Assembly (NCBI GenBank): GCA_019873735.1
Contig: JAIOAQ010000011.1
Coordinates: 1-64,000, forward strand
DNA: 64,000 bases
Direction of reading: 5' to 3'
DNA from: Chloroflexota bacterium
GTDB taxonomy: Bacteria > Chloroflexota > Anaerolineae > Anaerolineales > Villigracilaceae
Numbering within the stretch: the first letter of the stretch is position 1; every line of letters starts with the position of its first letter. Positions 52,828 to 60,866 of the stretch are shown piece after piece. A program made the translations under genes and the position numbers. The notes below the pieces were generated by a model, which was given only the letters and a program-made list of their open reading frames with translations, searched no databases and was not told the origin of the DNA.

Positions 52828-53733
52828 ATGAAAATCCTCGTTTGCGATAAAACCGATTCTGCTTCCATCGAGAAGATGCGTTCTGCCGGTCTGACAGTGG
52901 ATACCAACTTTGAAATCACTCCCGAGGAGTTGTTCAATGTCTTGCCGGCTTATGACGGCTGTGTTGTCCGTTCGCGGACCAAAATCCGCCAGCCTTTAAT
53001 TGATGCCTGCCCGAATCTGAAGGTCATTGTCCGCGGCGGCGTGGGGCTGGATACGATTGACTATGAGTATGCCCGCTCGAAAGGCATTACGGTCATGAAT
53101 ACGCCCCTGGCTTCTTCGGCTTCGGTGGCTGAACTGGCGATTGGGTTCATGTTTGCCCTGGCCCGTAACCTCTACAAGGCTACCCAGACGATGAAAGAAG
53201 AAAAATGGGAAAAGAAAGCCTTTGAGGGTGTGGAACTGGGCGGTAAGACTCTTGGCCTGATCGGCATCGGCAACATCGGCAAGGAAGTTGCCAAACGTGC
53301 TATCGCGCTGGGGATGACGGTGATTGCCTATGACCCTTATGTCAAGGAAGCGCCGAATGTCAAGATGGTGAGCCTGGATGAGTTGCTGGCGCAGTCTGAT
53401 TACATCAGCCTGCATCTTCCCAAGACCAAAGAATCGGCGGATATGATCGGGGCGGCGGAATTCGCCAAGATGAAGGATGGGGTGCGCATTGTCAACTGTG
53501 CGCGCGGCGGCATTATCAACGAGGCGGCGCTCTATGATGCTTTGACCAGCGGCAAGGTGGCCGGCGCGGCGCTGGATGTCTTTGCCGAGGAGCCGCCTAC
53601 CGACTGGCGTTTGGTCAAGTTGGAGAATGTCATTTGCTCGCCGCATATTGGCGCGGCTACCAAAGAGGCGCAGGCGCGTGTGGGCGCAGAAGTGGCCGAC
53701 TTGTTAATTGAATTTGCCAGGAAGAACAAGTAA
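52828..53733 (+). CDS. serA: D-3-phosphoglycerate dehydrogenase, short form
   Basis: A 301-residue D-2-hydroxyacid dehydrogenase. It has VIVRGGVGLDTIDYEYARSK near 70, the NAD loop GLIGIGNIGKEVAKRAIALG near 143-162, catalytic Arg in NCARGGIINEAAL, and the His of CSPHIGAAT near 280. It lacks the C-terminal ASB and ACT domains that give serine feedback in long forms, so it is probably not serine-inhibited. GAAAGGAG lies seven bases before ATG 52828. The partner serC is divergent, and a DUF1015 gene follows. Confidence 0.93.
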   Translation: MKILVCDKTDSASIEKMRSAGLTVDTNFEITPEELFNVLPAYDGCVVRSRTKIRQPLIDACPNLKVIVRGGVGLDTIDYEYARSKGITVMNTPLASSASVAELAIGFMFALARNLYKATQTMKEEKWEKKAFEGVELGGKTLGLIGIGNIGKEVAKRAIALGMTVIAYDPYVKEAPNVKMVSLDELLAQSDYISLHLPKTKESADMIGAAEFAKMKDGVRIVNCARGGIINEAALYDALTSGKVAGAALDVFAEEPPTDWRLVKLENVICSPHIGAATKEAQARVGAEVADLLIEFARKNK

Positions 53734-53809
53734 GCACCTGTAAGCGCCTTTCTCATCAGAAGGTGCCCGCTTACACCAGTCATGGCGACAAACGGATAAG
53801 GAGCGCGAC

Positions 53810-55132
53810 GTGAGAGTCTTTGAAGATATCGGTGTTGGTATTCCGGAAATATATTTGCCCCGGCCAGGTGTCGATCTGACAAAATGGGCAGTGATTGCAT
53901 GCGATCAATTTACCTCTCAGCCGGAGTACTGGAACAAAGTGGAAGAAATTGTCGGCGAGGCCCCCTCTGCCTACAATTTGATTCTGCCAGAAATTTACCT
54001 GGAAAAGCCCGGAGAGGCCGAGCGCATTCAGAGCATTCAGGCTACCATGCGGAAGTATCTCGAAAACGGCATCCTTGAGCCGCGCGAGGGCATGATCTAT
54101 GTTGAGCGGACAATCGGCGATAAGACGCGCAAGGGTATCGTCCTGTGCCTGGATTTAGAGCATTATGATTACACCAAAGGCTCTACCAGCCTGATTCGCG
54201 CAACGGAGGGGACGATTATTGAGCGCCTGCCCCCGCGTATGAAAATCAGGACTGGGGCGATGCTGGAACTGCCTCATATTCTGGTGCTGATTGACGACCC
54301 CAAGCGCACGGTCATTGAACCGCTTCAGGCTGCCAGGCATAAACTGGAAAAACTTTACGATTTTGAATTGATGCTTGGCAGCGGCCACCTGGCCGGTTTT
54401 GCCGTGGATCAAGCCGCCGAAGCGCAGGTCATTGCCGGCCTACGCGAACTGGCCAGGCCCGAAACCTTTGCTGCCAAGTACGGCGTCTCGGCCGATCTGC
54501 CGGTGCTGCTCTTTGCGATGGGCGATGGCAATCACTCGCTGGCGACTGCCAAGTCGGTTTGGGAGAAGATGAAGCCGCAAGTCGGCTTGAATCATCCTGC
54601 CCGTTATGCTTTGGTTGAAATAGAGAATGTCCACGACGATGCGCTGGTTTTTGAGCCGATTCACCGCGTCTTGTTCGGCCTGCAACGTGATTTGTTTGCC
54701 GCCCTGCGCGATTACTTCGGGGCAGATTTCACTTACAGACCGGTTGAAAGCGCGGAAGAGATGATCTTTCGGGTGGATCAGGCCAGGGGTCCGCAACAGG
54801 CTATCGGTCTGGTTGGAGGCGGAGAAGGGAAAAAATTTGGGGTGCTGGAGATTCTGCGCCCATCTTCCAATCTGCCGGTTGGGACTTTGCAGGCTTTCCT
54901 GGATGCTTTCTTGAAAGATGGCGGAGCGGCCAAAATTGATTACATCCATGGCGAGGAAGTTACCATCAATTTGGGCTTGCAGGCAGGCAATGCCGGTTTC
55001 TATGTGCCAGGCATGGACAAGAGCGACTTGTTCAAGACGGTCATTCTGGATGGGGCACTACCGCGCAAGACTTTCTCTATGGGCGAGGCGCACGAGAAGC
55101 GTTTCTACATGGAAGCGCGGAAAATCCAGTGA
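53810..55132 (+). CDS. DUF1015 family protein
   Basis: A 440-residue cytosolic protein, start GTG 53810 with AAGGAG upstream. Family landmarks are RPGVDLTKWAVIACDQFTSQ near 20, PEIYLEKPG, the basic-loop region YVERTIGDKTRKGIVLCLDL, TEGTIIERLPPRMKIRTGAM, IDDPKRTVIEPL and FAMGDGNHSLATAKSVWE, a conserved block with D-G-N-H-S that looks like an active site, plus IHRVLFG. The molecular function is not established by motif. Location right after serA/serC points to serine or phosphoserine metabolism. It overlaps nothing; convergent RluA-type gene ends directly beside it. Confidence 0.85.
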   Translation: MRVFEDIGVGIPEIYLPRPGVDLTKWAVIACDQFTSQPEYWNKVEEIVGEAPSAYNLILPEIYLEKPGEAERIQSIQATMRKYLENGILEPREGMIYVERTIGDKTRKGIVLCLDLEHYDYTKGSTSLIRATEGTIIERLPPRMKIRTGAMLELPHILVLIDDPKRTVIEPLQAARHKLEKLYDFELMLGSGHLAGFAVDQAAEAQVIAGLRELARPETFAAKYGVSADLPVLLFAMGDGNHSLATAKSVWEKMKPQVGLNHPARYALVEIENVHDDALVFEPIHRVLFGLQRDLFAALRDYFGADFTYRPVESAEEMIFRVDQARGPQQAIGLVGGGEGKKFGVLEILRPSSNLPVGTLQAFLDAFLKDGGAAKIDYIHGEEVTINLGLQAGNAGFYVPGMDKSDLFKTVILDGALPRKTFSMGEAHEKRFYMEARKIQ

Positions 55133-55825
55133 TCAGTGATCGGTTTTCAGTGATCGGTCATCAGTTCGCAGAACCGTCCTCAGGGGCGGTTTTGCTAAGA
55201 CTTGGGCAAAATCCTGGGGATAATCGGCGCTGAAAGTGACCAGCTTGCCGCTGGACGGGTGGATGAACGTCAGCGAGAGGGCATGCAGGGCAGGACGCGC
55301 AATCAGGTCGGTTGGCGGTGCGCCGTAGAGGACGTCTCCTAGAATGGGATGGCCCAGGGCAGACAGGTGGACGCGAATCTGATGCGTGCGGCCCGTCTCG
55401 GGTGACGCTTCAACCAACGCCCAGGCCTGCTCCCGTTGAACGATCCTGAAACGCGTCTCCGCGCGTTTGCCGCGTTTTGTATCCACCACCGTGCGATGGC
55501 TGTGTCCTACATTTGCGCGCAAAGGATGCCTGGCAGTGTGTTCATCCCAGGCGGGGGTGCCATTGACAATGGCGTGATAAACCTTGTGAGCCTCACGCCG
55601 CTCGAACTGCATGTTCAGCGCCCGGTGTGCTTCTGCTGTGCGGGCAAAGACCATCACGCCGCTGGTGACTTTGTCGAGTCGGTGAACGACCCATAAGCGG
55701 TTGTAGGCTGCTTCTAGGGTTTTCAGCAAATATGGGGACTCTGGCTCCCAGCCGTCCGGCAGGACAGATAAGCCGGCGGGCTTATCAACCACGAGCAGGT
55801 GGGAGTCGGCATAGAGGATATTCAT
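55133..55825 (-). CDS. RluA-family pseudouridine synthase
   Basis: A 230-residue synthase without the S4 domain. It starts MNILYADSHLLVVDKPAGLS, carries catalytic Asp in WVVHRLDKVTSGVMVFARTA near 50-60, and KVYHAIVNGTP, then EASPETGRTHQIRVHLSALG followed by HPILGDVLYG. It would modify uridine in rRNA or tRNA. The start is ATG 55825: TTTAAT ends six bases upstream and no ribosome binding site is seen. The last residues (RTDDRSLKTDH) are encoded by a small GTGATC-rich repeat tract next to the DUF1015 stop, so the natural C-terminus may have been extended. Confidence 0.92.
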   Translation of the reverse strand: MNILYADSHLLVVDKPAGLSVLPDGWEPESPYLLKTLEAAYNRLWVVHRLDKVTSGVMVFARTAEAHRALNMQFERREAHKVYHAIVNGTPAWDEHTARHPLRANVGHSHRTVVDTKRGKRAETRFRIVQREQAWALVEASPETGRTHQIRVHLSALGHPILGDVLYGAPPTDLIARPALHALSLTFIHPSSGKLVTFSADYPQDFAQVLAKPPLRTVLRTDDRSLKTDH

Positions 55826-55831
55826 ATCCGG

Positions 55832-55837
55832 ATTAAA
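55832..55837 (-). promoter_or_regulatory. -10 box of a leaderless rluA-type promoter
   Basis: TTTAAT on the minus strand, six bases (ccggat), then the ATG at 55825. Confidence 0.4.
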
Positions 55838-55898
55838 CCACAAAATGCAACCTGTTTGAAAGGCGGGGGCTGTTCTGGTAGGGCATCTGGGAACTTCT

Positions 55899-55934
55899 TA
55901 ACGCAAAGCCGCAAGGACGCCAGGTCGCCAAAGA
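55899..55934. repeat. Short CGCAAAGCCGCAAGGACGCC simple repeat
   Basis: AACGCAAAGCCGCAAGGACG followed by CCAGGTCGCCAAAG is an imperfect nine-base periodic tract of the CGCAAAG type, common in intergenic DNA of many bacteria. The rest of the 55844-56020 gap shows nothing recognisable. Confidence 0.5.
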
Positions 55935-56019
55935 TTTGATGACAACTCATCCAACTTGATTGGCAAGCTGATTCGGCTTTCTCTATACCCGCTGGTCACA
56001 CTACCTTGAAAACAAAGGA

Positions 56020-56050
56020 GAGGACAGGCCAGGCTTGCCGGCCTGTCCTC
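56020..56050 (-). terminator. Terminator after the membrane-protein gene pair
   Basis: The stem GAGGACAGGCC / GGCCTGTCCTC (11 bp) is followed on the minus strand by TCCTTTGTTTTC. Confidence 0.7.
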
Positions 56051-56072
56051 CTGTCTTGCCGGGAAGATGGAA

Positions 56073-56867
56073 TTACTTTGCTTGAGATGACGCGTGGATG
56101 GATTTGTAGAGCAGGTAGGGCGAGTAACAGCCCAGTGCGAAAATCAGGTAAGCAAAGACATAGGTGGTATCTACAACCAGGCGCGGGGTGCCGCCGGCAA
56201 TCCAATAGAAGTCTGTGGTCATGGCCCACAGGTAGAGGGCATCGGCGACAATCAACACCAGCAGTCCTACCCACGGGGCGGCTAAGGTACTGCCACGAAA
56301 CGTGATGGCTAACCACAACACGGCCACACCCAGCAAAGCATCGGCAATTGGGTAGAAGTAGAGCGTGAAAATAACGATATCTATGCTTTTTTCGATCACC
56401 AGTCCGCAGAGCGTGGCCAGCAGAGCGGTTAGAGCCAGCCCGCCAATGATGAAGACAACTTCTTTTTGCCGATTCCAGCGATACAGGACGCGATACTGGA
56501 TGCTAATCGAGATGGCGAAAAAGACATATCCAAGCAACCACAGGGCGTCTGCTATAGAGAAAATGAAATCTCCAAAAAACAAGTCAATCACCATCCAGAT
56601 TGTCTCGGCGATTGCCCAGGCCCAAAGAGCAAGCGCAAAGTGCATCCAGATAGGGCGCGGATTGTCTTGGGGATCGAACATACTGTAAAGCAAGGATGCC
56701 GAAACTGCCGCTCCGGTTGCTGCCAGTGCAATCAGTCCATCAATCAAAACTGTATGCCAGAACTCCGTCAGCGTTTGCAACTGGTAAATGATGACGTAAG
56801 CCAGCAGGATGCTCCCGGCTACAATTACAGCGAATAAGAGTTGTTCATTCTGTTTTTGCTGATACAT
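56073..56867 (-). CDS. Unrecognised polytopic membrane protein
   Basis: A 264-residue protein with eight hydrophobic segments (for example FAVIVAGSILLAYVIIYQL, LALWAWAIAETIWMVIDLFF, FIIGGLALTALLATLCGLVI). The layout resembles the 7-8TM sensor modules found at the N-terminus of GGDEF or histidine-kinase proteins, here without any output domain. Its ATG is two bases after the stop of the preceding soluble protein with GGAG seven bases before, so the two form an operon. A sensor or transporter role is a guess. No charged catalytic residues are obvious inside the helices. Confidence 0.55.
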   Translation of the reverse strand: MYQQKQNEQLLFAVIVAGSILLAYVIIYQLQTLTEFWHTVLIDGLIALAATGAAVSASLLYSMFDPQDNPRPIWMHFALALWAWAIAETIWMVIDLFFGDFIFSIADALWLLGYVFFAISISIQYRVLYRWNRQKEVVFIIGGLALTALLATLCGLVIEKSIDIVIFTLYFYPIADALLGVAVLWLAITFRGSTLAAPWVGLLVLIVADALYLWAMTTDFYWIAGGTPRLVVDTTYVFAYLIFALGCYSPYLLYKSIHASSQAK

Positions 56868-56869
56868 AT

Positions 56870-57847
56870 TTATCTCCGGGACGTGACCAGAGGGTAGTAA
56901 ACATCGGGGATAATCTGGTTATCTTGTAATAATGTCAGACACATGTCTTGTAGATCGGATAAGACATCTTTCACGATTAGGAGAATGAGGTTGCGCCCAA
57001 CCAGCATGTTCATTTGATCCAGCAGACGATACATCAGGATTTGATATCTCATTTTGGCTTCGTTGAAGTTGGCCAAAGTGACATTATCCTGAATCTTATC
57101 GTTTGCAATGCTGATGTCCCATTCTCGCGAGGCGGCTTCCAGGTTGAAACAACGCACTACAGAATTGACCAGAACCCGGCCCGTAACCTCGCCATAGCGC
57201 TTCAACAGGTGCTCAATCAAGCATGAAAAGGCAGATTGAAGTAAATAAACTTTCCAGGCCTGGTTTTCAACATATCTGAAAACACTTAACGTATATTCAG
57301 GTTCGGACCATTCGACAATATCGGCCAGTGTGGTTTTGCCTGGAATTTGTTGACCATTTGCAAAAATGGCTGCTTCTACGCCTGGAGCGTTCGGGCCGCG
57401 TACAACGGCCAGCGCATCGGAATTTGACCAGCGAATATGCAGCAATGCCGGCGTTGGGCTTTCGCGCCAACGGCTCAGATTCTCGGCCAGGGTATCTATA
57501 GGCAGGTGATACGTCTGGTTTTCGGGGTTTTGTGCCAGACGGATATGCACCATCCTCAGTGTGCCTGGCAAGAGCTGTAAGGTGAAAATTCTGTGTTTGC
57601 TATTTATTGTGGGCGGAATGGTCTGTTTCCATCCATCGGACGGGATTGCAACGATTCCCCCTGTATTATGGGCGTATGCCGCAATCTCCTCTTTGCCAAA
57701 GAACATGATGCCAACAGAGCCGCCGCCGATATTGTCTATCTCTAGCAGACCGTGGGTTAAGTTCGCTTTCTGCTTGTGAACAATTTCTGACAGACGATTG
57801 GCAGGGAGCGGTTCACCGGGCAAACTGGAAGCGAAGATGGAAGACAT
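56870..57847 (-). CDS. Unrecognised soluble protein, possibly a DUF4388-like regulator
   Basis: A 325-residue protein, not confidently assigned. The first 50 residues (KANLTHGLLEIDNIGGGSVG, then IMFFGKEEIAAYAHNTGG) recall the effector-type DUF4388 domain of PatA-like proteins, in which a small helix follows a beta-strand with GxxxFxxG-like spacing. A similar unit appears around residues 110-165. The C-terminal 130 residues are helical (SAFSCLIEHLLKRYGEVTGR). There is no signal peptide or membrane helix. AGGAG is eight bases before the ATG. Co-transcribed with the membrane protein, it may form a small signalling pair. Confidence 0.5.
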   Translation of the reverse strand: MSSIFASSLPGEPLPANRLSEIVHKQKANLTHGLLEIDNIGGGSVGIMFFGKEEIAAYAHNTGGIVAIPSDGWKQTIPPTINSKHRIFTLQLLPGTLRMVHIRLAQNPENQTYHLPIDTLAENLSRWRESPTPALLHIRWSNSDALAVVRGPNAPGVEAAIFANGQQIPGKTTLADIVEWSEPEYTLSVFRYVENQAWKVYLLQSAFSCLIEHLLKRYGEVTGRVLVNSVVRCFNLEAASREWDISIANDKIQDNVTLANFNEAKMRYQILMYRLLDQMNMLVGRNLILLIVKDVLSDLQDMCLTLLQDNQIIPDVYYPLVTSRR

Positions 57848-58045
57848 TGCAAGGCTCCTGCAGTCATTAAATCCATGTTTAATTGAATTGTCAATAGGGC
57901 GCGCAACAATTCAGAACGTTAAAAATCTTGCGGCTAACAGGGCTTTTTTCTCTACCTTTCAGGTTTGGGTAGACTGTCATACCAGAGAGGACGGTGTACA
58001 AGCCCTTTCTCAGGTCAGGAAAAAAGTTTGGCCTCGAGAAAGATT

Positions 58046-58074
58046 TTGTACTTTTGAATGCCCACTTGTAGTAT
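58046..58074 (+). promoter_or_regulatory. Promoter of the MGMT gene
   Basis: TTGTAC, 17 bases, TAGTAT; the ATG is 47 bases downstream with TGGAGG upstream of it. The remaining 57848-58040 gap shows no other recognisable feature. Confidence 0.55.
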
Positions 58075-58120
58075 CATAAAGAAGACATACCATCGCCTTT
58101 TTCTAACCAATGGAGGTCGC

Positions 58121-58663
58121 ATGGCACGCTCATCTTCTCTGCCTTCTGCCTCGCCGCTTTATGTAGGCGAGATTAAAAATACCCCCCTTGGAGATTTGTG
58201 GGTGGCTGTCACTGACCAGGGATTGGCGGCAGTTGAATGGGCAAAGAGTGAAATGGCGTTTGGCGAATTCTTGCTCAAACGTTTCAAGCGGCCGGTTCAG
58301 TTTGATGCGCTCAAGACGGCTGAACCTGTTGCTGAAATCCGTCAATACCTTGAAGGCAGGCGGCGTGAATTCAGCATCCCCATCGATTGGTCGCTTTTGC
58401 GTCCTTTCCAGCGTCAGGTGCTTCAGATTACATTTGCCATTCCTTATGGCGAGACGCGCACCTATGGGGATATTGCGGTCCAAATGGGCAAACCTCGTGC
58501 CGCACGCGCGGTGGGCCGCGCCGAGGCCACAAACCCGATGCCGCTGGTCATCCCCTGTCATCGTGTGGTGGGACGCGACGGAAAATTGCACGGCTATGGC
58601 GGCGGCAATGGCTTGCCTACCAAGGAATGGCTGCTAAAGATGGAAGGCGCCTTAATGACATGA
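58121..58663 (+). CDS. Methylated-DNA--[protein]-cysteine S-methyltransferase
   Basis: A 180-residue suicide repair protein removing alkyl groups from O6-alkylguanine. The N-terminal domain has ATP-like strand YVGEIKNTPLGDLWVAVTDQ. The C-terminal domain has ITFAIPYGETRTYGDIAVQM, RAVGRAEATNPMPLV and the acceptor-Cys motif IPCHRVVGRDG near 147-157. The helix-turn-helix Arg finger (AVGRA) is intact. ATG 58121 is chosen for TGGAGG and the normal N-terminus. Gene name ogt or mgt would both fit. It is convergent with the cupin gene, 25 bases away. Confidence 0.95.
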   Translation: MARSSSLPSASPLYVGEIKNTPLGDLWVAVTDQGLAAVEWAKSEMAFGEFLLKRFKRPVQFDALKTAEPVAEIRQYLEGRRREFSIPIDWSLLRPFQRQVLQITFAIPYGETRTYGDIAVQMGKPRAARAVGRAEATNPMPLVIPCHRVVGRDGKLHGYGGGNGLPTKEWLLKMEGALMT

Positions 58664-58688
58664 AGGACGGTCAAGCATTGAGCCCAAC

Positions 58689-59054
58689 TCAACAACTTGA
58701 CTCGTCAATCACTTTCACCTCGTCTGGCCGGTTAGGCACAATACAAAGGAACTCAAACGTATCCTCGCCTGTATTTTGGTAGAAATGCACTACGCCGGCC
58801 GGGATAAACACAACGTCCCCTGTTTTGACGTCAAAGACCTCATCACCAATGCCAATGCGCGCCTGCCCATGGAGCACATATTGCTCATGCTCTACCGTGT
58901 TGGTATGGCGCGGCATCCCTCCGCCCGGCTGCATGACAAACTTACGCATGGCAAAATTTGGTGCCTCATTCGAAGCAATCAGCACCTGGATGGTGGTGTT
59001 TACGCCAGCCGCAACTTCCTTTGCTTCCACGTCTTTCGAATGTTTTACGCTCAT
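58689..59054 (-). CDS. Single-domain cupin protein
   Basis: A 121-residue beta-barrel cupin. Metal-ligand motif 1 is PRHTNTVEHEQYVLHGQARI near 50-70 (His, His, Glu) and motif 2 is VFIPAGVVHFYQNTGEDTFE near 89-108 (His). Both ligand sets look intact, so it is probably a metal-binding enzyme or sensor such as a small-molecule isomerase or dioxygenase. The ATG overlaps the recF stop by four bases, so it is translated with recF. Confidence 0.85.
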   Translation of the reverse strand: MSVKHSKDVEAKEVAAGVNTTIQVLIASNEAPNFAMRKFVMQPGGGMPRHTNTVEHEQYVLHGQARIGIGDEVFDVKTGDVVFIPAGVVHFYQNTGEDTFEFLCIVPNRPDEVKVIDESSC

Positions 59055-60286
59055 TCTTCCTCCGCTGGGTCATTTTGTGGGGCTATTTTCCCGTCTTGCA
59101 CCTGCCAGACCAGCGCCTGGCGGATAAATTCCGGAGTAAACAAATGCAGGTCGGTTGTGGTGAGCAAAACCTGCTCGGCCTCAGCCAGATAATTCAGCAG
59201 GTCGGCGCGGCGCTGGATATCGAGTTCGGCCATGACCTCGTCAAGTAAGATGACCGGCCACTCACCGGTACGAGACTGCATCCAGGCCACCTCGGCCAGT
59301 TTGACTGAAAGCAGAGCCGTGCGAATCTGTCCGCGCGAGCCGTAATCTCCCAGGTCAATGCCGTTTGCCAGGAAGCGGACTTCGTCTCGATGTGGACCGA
59401 TGAGGGTCTGCCCCCGCGCAATTTCTTCAGCCCGGATTTTCTCCAACTTTTCGGCAAAGCCGCGGCGGATCTCTTCGGGGGCCAGGCCTGATCGATCTAC
59501 CGGAAATTCCAGCGGCAGGGAGATTTGTCCGGCCGGGGTCGGCAGCGGTTCGTATGACGGTTGATAGACCAGCCGCAACACCTCTTTGCCGCGTGTGATT
59601 TGACTGTGAATCCGCCGGGCCTGTATCTCTAATTCTTGCAGAGCCTGAATACGCCAGAGGATGATTTGTGAACCCAGGCGGGTTAGCGGTTCATCCCAAA
59701 TGGACAGGTGTTCGCTGTTTCCCCCTTTTTCGTTCAAGGTTTTTAGCAAGGCATTGCGCTGCGTTAAGGCCTGGTGGTATTCGCTTAGCGTCCTGGCATA
59801 GGCTGGGAATGTTTGCGCCAGGGCCATGTTGATGTAGCGCCGGCGTTCGTCTGGGCCTCCCTCCAGGATCTGCGACATCTGCGGTGCAAAAATGACAGCA
59901 TTGAAGTGACCGATGACCTCATGGGCCTGACGTTTGACCTTATCGAGCAGGATTTCCTTGCGCAGGCGTATGCCGTTGCCCACCCCCACCGGTTCAAGGA
60001 TGAGCCGAACTTCCAGATGGTGCTTGCCTGTGCCGCGCTGATAATCTGCCGTCAGGCGTCCTACAGAAACCTGATTTTTTGCCTCTCTGACGGTGTTGAA
60101 ATGAAGCAGTTGCCGGTCGGCATGAGTCTGGAAGGAGGTGAAGGCGGCCAGAAAATAGACGGCTTCCAGCAGGCTGGTCTTGCCCTGGGCGTTGCTTCCC
60201 ACCAGCAAAATAGCCCGCCGTGGGATTTCCAGGTCCAGGCGGGCAAAACTGCGAAAATTGGTCAGAGACAGGTGCGTCAGATACAT
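59051..60286 (-). CDS. recF: DNA replication and repair protein RecF
   Basis: A 411-residue SMC-like ATPase that helps load RecA at gaps. Walker A is VGSNAQGKTSLLEA near 29-42, the FNAVIFAPQMSQILEGGPDE region and RRRYINMALAQTFP follow, and the signature plus Walker B come late: GSRGQIRTALLSVKLAEVAW and PVILLDEVMAELDIQRR. Typical RecF length. The start is ATG 60286. It is not next to dnaN or gyrB, as is common elsewhere; here it sits with a cupin and def. The downstream cupin overlaps by four bases. Confidence 0.96.
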   Translation of the reverse strand: MYLTHLSLTNFRSFARLDLEIPRRAILLVGSNAQGKTSLLEAVYFLAAFTSFQTHADRQLLHFNTVREAKNQVSVGRLTADYQRGTGKHHLEVRLILEPVGVGNGIRLRKEILLDKVKRQAHEVIGHFNAVIFAPQMSQILEGGPDERRRYINMALAQTFPAYARTLSEYHQALTQRNALLKTLNEKGGNSEHLSIWDEPLTRLGSQIILWRIQALQELEIQARRIHSQITRGKEVLRLVYQPSYEPLPTPAGQISLPLEFPVDRSGLAPEEIRRGFAEKLEKIRAEEIARGQTLIGPHRDEVRFLANGIDLGDYGSRGQIRTALLSVKLAEVAWMQSRTGEWPVILLDEVMAELDIQRRADLLNYLAEAEQVLLTTTDLHLFTPEFIRQALVWQVQDGKIAPQNDPAEEE

Positions 60287-60320
60287 ATGGAGGTGAACAA
60301 TGCGCTATGGTGCGCATGGG

Positions 60321-60827
60321 TTAGACGTTGTCTTCAACCGGTTCCTCCGGCTTCCAGACGCGCGTGGCGCGGTCGGTGAAAAGGACGCCGTTCAGATGGT
60401 CAATTTCGTGCTGGAAAATGCGCGCCAGCCAGCCCCTGGCCTTGATGCGCACCGGTTGACCGCGCCGATTCTGGCCTTTGACGGTGATCTCCTCAGCACG
60501 TTCTACCTCGCCGACCAGGTCTGGCACAGATAGGCAGCCTTCAATCCCGTTTACGGTTTCCGGCGAGGTTTTGACAATCTGGGGATTGACGACCACAAAC
60601 AATTTTGGCTTGGCTTCTTCATCCTCATCATCGAGCGGGTATTCCACCACAATGACCTGTTGTGATACGGCTACTTGTGGCGCTGCCAGCCCAACGCCTG
60701 GCGCAGCCCGCATAGTTTCCACCATATCGTCAATCAGGGTTTGCAATTTTTCGTCGAATTTTGTAACGGGCTGGGCCTTGCGTCGCAGTATGGCCTCAGG
60801 AACGGTAACAATGGTGCGAATCGTCAT
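60321..60827 (-). CDS. def: Peptide deformylase
   Basis: A 168-residue metal hydrolase removing the formyl group from nascent proteins. All three family motifs are present: GVGLAAPQ near 44-51, EGCLSVPD near 102-109 and HEIDHLNGVLF near 144-154 (HExxH). It starts MTIRTIVTVPEAILRRKAQP. An in-frame start 12 bases further up is less likely. Single-copy essential enzyme in most bacteria. The gene is 34 bases upstream of recF on the same strand. Confidence 0.97.
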   Translation of the reverse strand: MTIRTIVTVPEAILRRKAQPVTKFDEKLQTLIDDMVETMRAAPGVGLAAPQVAVSQQVIVVEYPLDDEDEEAKPKLFVVVNPQIVKTSPETVNGIEGCLSVPDLVGEVERAEEITVKGQNRRGQPVRIKARGWLARIFQHEIDHLNGVLFTDRATRVWKPEEPVEDNV

Positions 60828-60866
60828 AAGTAATACCAATCAAACAGATTATCCTGCTGGCTTATT

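Noticed and set aside
55133-55170. GTGATC-rich tract next to the DUF1015 stop as a mobile-element end
   Set aside because: It is a short imperfect duplication (CAGTGATCAGTGATCGG) with no inverted partner or transposase; only noted as extending the RluA-type C-terminus.
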